Source of the DNA: Thermotogae bacterium
GTDB lineage: Bacteria > Thermotogota > Thermotogae > Petrotogales > Kosmotogaceae
Reading direction: 5' to 3'
Assembly (NCBI GenBank): GCA_003643975.1
Contig: QNAR01000055.1
Location: 1-8,711, forward strand
Length of the DNA stretch: 8,711 bases
The notes under the pieces are model-generated. The model worked only from the letters and a program-made list of their open reading frames with translations. It ran no database searches and had not been told where the DNA came from. Positions 4,617-8,711 of the stretch are shown here, piece after piece. Numbering within the stretch: position 1 is the first letter of the stretch; each line of letters opens with the position of its first letter. Both the position numbers and the translations under genes were made by a program.

Positions 4617-6344
4617 GTGTTCAACAGGGAATTTGTGGAGGAAGTAAAGAAGAAAATCGATATTGTGGCGCTTATAGAGCGTTATGTTGCTTTACAGAAA
4701 TCCGGCAACTACATGAGGGGTCTGTGTCCCTTCCACAGCGATAGCGATCCTTCATTTTACGTTAGCCCAAGCAAAGGTTATTTTCATTGTTTTGGCTGTG
4801 GCGAGTCTGGCGATGCCATTAGCTTTATTCAGAAAATAGAAAACCTCAGCTTTACTGAAGCCGTTGTCAAAGCCGCTGAATTCGCTGGTGTGCCAATACC
4901 GGAAGATTTTAAGATGTCCACCGCGTATGATGCATATACGGCAACCCTTAGTAAAGTGGCTAAAGCCTATCATCAGGTTCTCTTTGAAGAAGAGGGTCAA
5001 AAGATCCTTGATTATCTTCTTTCAAAGCGAAAACTTACACTGGAGACGATCAAAAAGTTTCAGATTGGTTTTTCTCCGGAAAATAGAACTTTTATCAGGA
5101 AAATTCAGTCAAAACAAGGTGTTTCAAAAGATGAATTGATTAAAGCCGGTGTGGCTCTGAGCAGAAATGGAGAAATCATCGACAGATTTGCTGGAAGAAT
5201 AATGATCCCCATCTTCAATGAAACTGGCCGGATAATAGCTCTTGGAGGCCGCGCTACTGGAAGCACTTCAGGTGCCAAATACATTAATTCACCAGAAACC
5301 CGCTATTTCAAAAAGAAAGAAGTCCTTTTCAACTTAAACTACGCAAAGAAGGCCATAAAGAGCCTTGATTATGTTGTGGTGGCAGAAGGCTATTTTGATG
5401 TCATGGCCCTTTTTGAAGCTGGTGTTGAGAATGTCGTTGGTGTACTTGGAACGGCATTGACAGAAAGACATCTCATGGCGGTAAAGAATTTTACATCGAA
5501 CATCCTGCTTTTTTATGATTCTGATGATGCCGGGCTGAAAGCGAGTATCCGCTCAATAGAGCTGGCTGAAAAGCTGGGATTTTCAATTGCCGTTGCCAGA
5601 TACAGCGATGCAAAGGATCCATCGGATCTTTTCTGCTCTAAAGGCTCAAAAGCCATCAGAGAAATTTTGGCCAATGCTGTGCCTGCCCCGGTTTTTCGTG
5701 TTGACTTTGCTGAAAGAAGCATAGACATTTCAACCGGTCAAGGGAAGAAAAAATTAGTGAATTTGCTCAAAACTTCTGCGATAAAATACAAAAACATAGG
5801 AGATTCAGCGAGCTATGACATGCTGTTGAGAGCTTTGTCAGAACGCACCGGTTTTCCGGAGGAAAACCTGAAAGGCTATTTCAAAGGCGAGAATAAAGGA
5901 AATATAGAACAGGATATTGAAAAGACAAAACTCACACCGTTGGAAAGGGAATTGATGCGCGTGTACTTTTCCCGACCGGATCTGAGGAAACGCATTGTAC
6001 GGGCTCTCGAGCTATCGGAAGTTGGTAGCACAAAGAAATTAATCCCAATGCTCAAAAAGTCACTGGAAATTGAGGAATTGTTAAAGACCGCACCCCGGGA
6101 ATTAGGAGAAGAACTGCTTCAGCTATCTGAAGATGTTATCAGCAATGAAATAGCGCAGAGGATTGTTGAAGATATCGAAACTCGCGTTGGAGCTTCTTTG
6201 ATTATGGAACAAATAAAGGAATTAGATAGAAAAATTGAGCTTGCAGCGGATCAAGAAACTAAGAATTCTTTGTTGATAAGAAGGCTGGAATTATCTCGCC
6301 TGTTAAGGAAAACACGTGAAGGTGGTGATAACCATGGCAGGTGA
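4617..6344 (+). CDS. dnaG: DNA primase DnaG
   Basis: A 575-aa primase of normal length that makes the short RNA primers for replication. The N-terminal CHC2 zinc domain has C37, H40, C58 and C61 (RGLCPFH, YFHCFGCGESGD). The catalytic core contains YINSPETRYFKK (222-233), the basic/substrate motif. The TOPRIM acidic sites are AEGYFDVM with E257 and FYDSDDAG with D301 and D303. The C-terminal region (about 440-575), predicted helical, would bind the replicative helicase DnaB and is poorly conserved, as expected. The start is GTG at 4617 and the typical opening FNREFVEEVKKKIDIV supports it. The ribosome-binding site is only a GGTGGTGG run (4605-4612), weaker than in the ribosomal genes, fitting low primase demand. 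It overlaps sigA by 11 nt. It also sits behind a terminator, as in the E. coli rpsU-dnaG-rpoD operon. Confidence 0.96.
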   Translation: MFNREFVEEVKKKIDIVALIERYVALQKSGNYMRGLCPFHSDSDPSFYVSPSKGYFHCFGCGESGDAISFIQKIENLSFTEAVVKAAEFAGVPIPEDFKMSTAYDAYTATLSKVAKAYHQVLFEEEGQKILDYLLSKRKLTLETIKKFQIGFSPENRTFIRKIQSKQGVSKDELIKAGVALSRNGEIIDRFAGRIMIPIFNETGRIIALGGRATGSTSGAKYINSPETRYFKKKEVLFNLNYAKKAIKSLDYVVVAEGYFDVMALFEAGVENVVGVLGTALTERHLMAVKNFTSNILLFYDSDDAGLKASIRSIELAEKLGFSIAVARYSDAKDPSDLFCSKGSKAIREILANAVPAPVFRVDFAERSIDISTGQGKKKLVNLLKTSAIKYKNIGDSASYDMLLRALSERTGFPEENLKGYFKGENKGNIEQDIEKTKLTPLERELMRVYFSRPDLRKRIVRALELSEVGSTKKLIPMLKKSLEIEELLKTAPRELGEELLQLSEDVISNEIAQRIVEDIETRVGASLIMEQIKELDRKIELAADQETKNSLLIRRLELSRLLRKTREGGDNHGR

Positions 6345-7533
6345 AACAAAGAAAGGCATTTCAAATGCACCTAAGAAAGCCGGCAGCACTACAACGGAGT
6401 TTACAAAAGCTGAAATTCAAAAGCGTATTAAAGAATTGTTGAAGAAGGGAAAAAAACAGCACTACATCACCTATGAAGATATAGACAATGCTTTTCCACC
6501 TGATTACGAAGGTTTTGATTCTTCTTTGGTAGAGGTTATTTATGAAGAGTTCGAAAAGAACAAGATTGCCATTCTCGAGAAATCCCCCGACGCCAAGAAA
6601 GATTCTGAGGAAATTGAAGAAAGCGAAGATTTATCCACGATCCTCGAACAAGAAGAACCTGAAATGTACGATAACATTTCTCTAAAAGATCCCATAAAAA
6701 TGTACTTGAAGGAGATCGGCAAAATTCCCCTTCTCACGCCAAGCAGAGAGAGAGAACTAGCGCGTAGGGCCCAGAAAGGCGATCCGAAAGCGAGGGAGGA
6801 ACTCATTACTGCCAACCTGAGATTAGTGGTCTCGATAGCAAAACGCTATATAGGAAGAGGCTTGACCTTTCTTGATCTTATTCAGGAAGGAAATATCGGC
6901 CTGATAAAGGCTGTTGAGAAGTTTGACTGGAAAAAGGGCTATAAGTTCAGCACTTATGCCACCTGGTGGATTCGGCAGGCCATAACCAGAGCCATCGCCG
7001 ACCAGGCGAGGACTATCAGGGTTCCTGTGCACATGGTTGAAACGATAAACAAGGTCAACAAAGTGATCAGGGAACACCTTCAGGAACACGGTGAATATCC
7101 CAGTGTTGAAGAGCTTGGAAAGCTAACCGGCAAACCACCAGAGAAAATAGAGGAAATATTGGCCGCATCCAAAGAGACGGTTTCTCTTGAGTCTCCAATA
7201 AGCGGCGATGAAGAATCCACCATGGGGGATTTTGTCCACGACGAGTCTATTGAAAAACCCCAGGAAGCAGCAATGAAGATGCTCCTTAGAGAACACATAG
7301 ATCAGGTCCTCGATACTTTAAGTCCAAGAGAAGCCATGGTGTTGAAAATGCGGTATGGACTCCTGGATGGTAAAACAAAAACCCTTGAAGAAGTCGGACA
7401 GTTTTTTAACGTTACAAGAGAGAGAATAAGACAGATAGAAGTTAAAGCTTTGCGTAAATTGAGACACCCTTCGCGAAGCAAACAGCTCAAAGCCCTTGTT
7501 GGAATGCTGACTAGCTCGAAATCGGAAAAATAG
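6334..7533 (+). CDS. sigA: Primary RNA polymerase sigma factor SigA (RpoD)
   Basis: A 399-aa group 1 sigma-70 factor that directs RNA polymerase to housekeeping promoters. A region 1.1-like segment (about 24-80) and an acidic linker (about 88-112) precede region 1.2, DPIKMYLKEIGKIPLLT (119-135). Region 2 spans about 159-230 and includes the melting and -10 recognition helix YKFSTYATWWIRQAITRAI (203-221). Region 3 begins RVPVHMVETINK (229-240). Region 4.2, with TLEEVGQFFNVTRERIRQIE (350-369), is the -35 recognition helix-turn-helix. The ATG at 6334 was chosen because GGTGGTG (6321-6327) precedes it; a GTG at 6316 would place that site inside the gene. The 11-nt overlap with dnaG implies translational coupling. 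The promoters seen in this window match its expected specificity. Confidence 0.97.
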   Translation: MAGETKKGISNAPKKAGSTTTEFTKAEIQKRIKELLKKGKKQHYITYEDIDNAFPPDYEGFDSSLVEVIYEEFEKNKIAILEKSPDAKKDSEEIEESEDLSTILEQEEPEMYDNISLKDPIKMYLKEIGKIPLLTPSRERELARRAQKGDPKAREELITANLRLVVSIAKRYIGRGLTFLDLIQEGNIGLIKAVEKFDWKKGYKFSTYATWWIRQAITRAIADQARTIRVPVHMVETINKVNKVIREHLQEHGEYPSVEELGKLTGKPPEKIEEILAASKETVSLESPISGDEESTMGDFVHDESIEKPQEAAMKMLLREHIDQVLDTLSPREAMVLKMRYGLLDGKTKTLEEVGQFFNVTRERIRQIEVKALRKLRHPSRSKQLKALVGMLTSSKSEK

Positions 7534-7567
7534 GTTCTTTTTCAATTAGAAAAGTCCTCTTAATTTT
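7532..7567 (+). terminator. Weak possible terminator after sigA
   Basis: CTTTTT (7537-7542) pairs with GAAAAG (7549-7554), and the flanking AGG (7532-7534) can pair with CCT (7556-7558) across a small internal loop. CTTAATTTT follows. The stem is A-T rich and interrupted, so termination is likely to be incomplete. Confidence 0.3.
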
Positions 7568-7594
7568 CGCATTACCGGTTGTAAAAGTAAGTAG

Positions 7595-7611
7595 CGTATA
7601 ATTCTTATGCG
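7595..7611 (+). promoter_or_regulatory. Probable promoter -10 inside a near-palindrome, upstream of the 58-aa gene
   Basis: A perfect TATAAT (7597-7602) lies 30 nt before the start codon at 7633, placing a transcription start near 7609. The -35 is poor; TTACCG at 7572-7577 is the nearest candidate but 19 nt away. The -10 lies within an inverted repeat, CGTATAA and TTATGCG around a TTC centre (7595-7611). A repressor site could sit here, but a chance palindrome is equally possible. Confidence 0.45.
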
Positions 7612-7632
7612 ATAGTAAGGGGGCGTGAGAAA

Positions 7633-7809
7633 ATGGGGCCAAAAAAGGTGCTCGTTAACACAACTACCAGTCCAAAAATTCTTTCACAAATCGATTTAAT
7701 TAAACGCGCCACCAAGGGTGATGAAAACGCCAATAAAGAGGTCATTAAACGTCTCTCCAGTTATATGAATAAACCTGAAGAAAGAAAAGAAGGGCAGCCG
7801 CATGAATGA
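7633..7809 (+). CDS. Uncharacterised 58-aa protein, translationally coupled to the ABC-type ATPase
   Basis: I do not recognise this gene. It encodes 58 residues starting MGPKKVLVNTTTSPK, followed by a charged, probably helical stretch (about 16-45, LSQIDLIKRATKGDENANKE and on) and a hydrophilic tail ending GQPHE. It is basic, with no signal peptide, membrane segment or cysteines. The ATG at 7633 is preceded by AAGGGGG (7617-7623) at 9 nt and by a -10 element at 7597. Its stop codon overlaps the start of the next gene by 8 nt (ATGAATGA, 7802-7809), a typical coupling arrangement. A role tied to that ATPase is inference from position only. It is short, so chance coding cannot be fully excluded, but the start signals and overlap argue for a real gene. 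Confidence 0.68.
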   Translation: MGPKKVLVNTTTSPKILSQIDLIKRATKGDENANKEVIKRLSSYMNKPEERKEGQPHE

Positions 7810-8518
7810 GGCTGCTCTTTCTTTAGAACATTTTTCACTCGTGGTGGAAAATGAGAAGAAGCTCGATGATATCACCCTAACTATCAAGCATGGGGAAGTT
7901 ACACTCATATATGGTCCGAGAAATTCTGGCAAATCTTTGCTGTTGAGATCTTTTATTCATTTAAATGAGGAACTCTTTGATAAAGTTGAAGGAACGGGTT
8001 CGATAAAATTCGATGGTATCCCTGTTCAAGAATTGCCGAAAAAGAAACTCAGGCAGAAAATCTCCTATATAGATACCTCTTTTTTGTATACCATGGATAA
8101 TTTCAACGTTATTGAGTTCTTCAGGTTTCTGAAGGGAAAGGATTTCAGTTTTGAGGAGCTGACTGATAAAGAGCTGGATCTATTGCAACTTTTGAACCTT
8201 CAGGATTTACTTCAAATAAACCCTAAGGTTGCGTTAAAACGGTTTTCTTCATCTGAAAAGCTTTCGTTGCTCATTTATTCAACATTCATAAGGGATCCAG
8301 AGGTTGTTATCATCGATAATGTTTTAGATCATCTCGATGATCAATCCTGTACAGTGGTTAAAAACCTTCTTTTGGATTCGAAGGGAGATCGAGCTCTTCT
8401 AATTTCTTCGCGTTTTTCCCACAGGTTTATGGATATAGCTGATTTGTTGATATATCTAAAAAATGGTAAAATTTTATATGCGGGTAAACCTGAAAAATTC
8501 GTTTTGATGGGCCGCTAA
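7802..8518 (+). CDS. Degenerate ABC-type ATPase domain protein, PstB-like in sequence
   Basis: A 238-aa single ABC nucleotide-binding domain without membrane segments. Walker A is intact: GPRNSGKS (38-45). The segment LLRSFIHLNEELFDKVEGTG followed by SIKFDG (47-72) resembles the phosphate-importer ATPase PstB. Other motifs have decayed. The Q-loop position reads ISYIDTS, with no Gln. The LSGGQ signature is FSSSEK (148-153). Walker B is VVIIDN, with Asn173 where the catalytic Glu should be. The H-loop region LLISSRFSH has Ser in place of the switch His. It may therefore bind ATP while hydrolysing it poorly. No permease or binding-protein gene is adjacent. The ATG at 7802 overlaps the 58-aa gene, and no separate strong Shine-Dalgarno is seen, so coupled translation is likely. 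Possible roles are a regulatory ATPase or half of a heterodimer with a catalytic partner elsewhere. Function is unknown. Confidence 0.85.
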   Translation: MNEAALSLEHFSLVVENEKKLDDITLTIKHGEVTLIYGPRNSGKSLLLRSFIHLNEELFDKVEGTGSIKFDGIPVQELPKKKLRQKISYIDTSFLYTMDNFNVIEFFRFLKGKDFSFEELTDKELDLLQLLNLQDLLQINPKVALKRFSSSEKLSLLIYSTFIRDPEVVIIDNVLDHLDDQSCTVVKNLLLDSKGDRALLISSRFSHRFMDIADLLIYLKNGKILYAGKPEKFVLMGR

Positions 8519-8550
8519 GCATTTAACCTAATTGTTCGGAGGTGTGCCCT

Positions 8551-8711
8551 TTGAAGGTTTTAACGGTCACATTGAACCCTGCTTTAGACAGGGAAGTCGT
8601 TGTTAATAATTTTCAAATCAATGAACTTCACCGAATAAATAACCAGAAATACTCCGTTATGGAACCCGGCGGAAAAGGAATAAACGTTTCTCTGATTCTT
8701 TCTGGCTTGGG
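8551..8711 (+). CDS. PfkB-family sugar kinase, 1-phosphofructokinase-like (3' end outside window)
   Basis: The first 53 codons are visible. The opening KVLTVTLNPALDREVVV and the motif PGGKGINVSLILSGLG (39-54) are typical of the 1-phosphofructokinase / tagatose-6-phosphate kinase branch of the PfkB (ribokinase) family. These enzymes phosphorylate a sugar phosphate with ATP; fructose 1-phosphate to fructose 1,6-bisphosphate is the most common reaction. Substrate choice cannot be fixed from the N-terminus, so fruK is not assigned. The start is TTG at 8551 with a strong GGAGGTG (8538-8544) 6 nt upstream. It lies 32 nt after the ABC-type ATPase with no terminator between them, so the same transcript is likely. 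Confidence 0.88.
   Translation, partial: MKVLTVTLNPALDREVVVNNFQINELHRINNQKYSVMEPGGKGINVSLILSGL

Noticed and set aside
6316..6333. GTG start for sigA, six codons upstream
   Set aside because: The GGTGGTG site would lie inside the gene, and the ATG at 6334 is correctly spaced from it.
6540..7545. Several minus-strand frames over sigA
   Set aside because: Antisense shadows of a fully conserved sigma factor; no start signals.
1..8711. CRISPR array, insertion sequence or replication origin
   Set aside because: No regularly spaced repeats, transposase frame or DnaA-box cluster was seen, despite dnaG being present.

Overview
The window looks like chromosomal DNA of a Thermotogota bacterium, most likely in or near the Kosmotoga/Mesotoga group. 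Three things suggest this. A maltosyltransferase on the minus strand closely matches, from memory, the unusual Thermotoga maritima enzyme. The gene order L21-L27-L13-S9-dnaG-sigA resembles that of Thermotoga. The tRNA genes encode their CCA ends and the leaders carry strong GGAGGTG ribosome-binding sites. Base composition is moderate. Genus-level placement is inference. I see no insertion sequence, CRISPR array or prophage; apart from the last three genes this is core housekeeping DNA.

Layout. Positions 1-309 hold a tightly packed plus-strand tRNA cluster: Gly(TCC, 5'-truncated), Arg(TCT), His(GTG), Arg(TCG). It runs straight into a small spoVS gene (350-613) with no visible promoter or terminator between them. 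spoVS converges on mmtA (maltosyltransferase, minus, 639-2654). The two genes share one bidirectional terminator whose stem contains both stop codons. Upstream of mmtA on the same strand lies tRNA-Ser(CGA) with a consensus sigma-A promoter. An intrinsic terminator sits between the tRNA and mmtA, and its U-tract abuts the mmtA Shine-Dalgarno.

From about 2897 rightward everything is on the plus strand. An extended -10 promoter and a leader with a terminator-like hairpin precede rplU, rpmA, rplM and rpsI (L21, L27, L13, S9). A strong terminator follows rpsI, then dnaG (primase) and sigA (primary sigma factor), which overlap by 11 nt. This reproduces the E. coli macromolecular-synthesis plan (ribosomal protein, terminator, primase, sigma factor) with S9 in place of S21. 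A new -10 element at 7597 starts a second unit: a 58-aa uncharacterised protein, an overlapping ABC-type ATPase with several degenerate catalytic motifs, and the start of a PfkB-family (1-phosphofructokinase-like) gene cut by the window end.

The genes mostly serve translation (tRNAs, ribosomal proteins), replication priming and transcription initiation, alongside cytoplasmic maltodextrin metabolism (mmtA) and hexose-phosphate phosphorylation (pfkB-like). The least explained part is the 58-aa protein with the degenerate ABC ATPase at 7633-8518. No stretch longer than 300 bases lacks a gene; the largest gap is the divergent promoter region 2783-2997.
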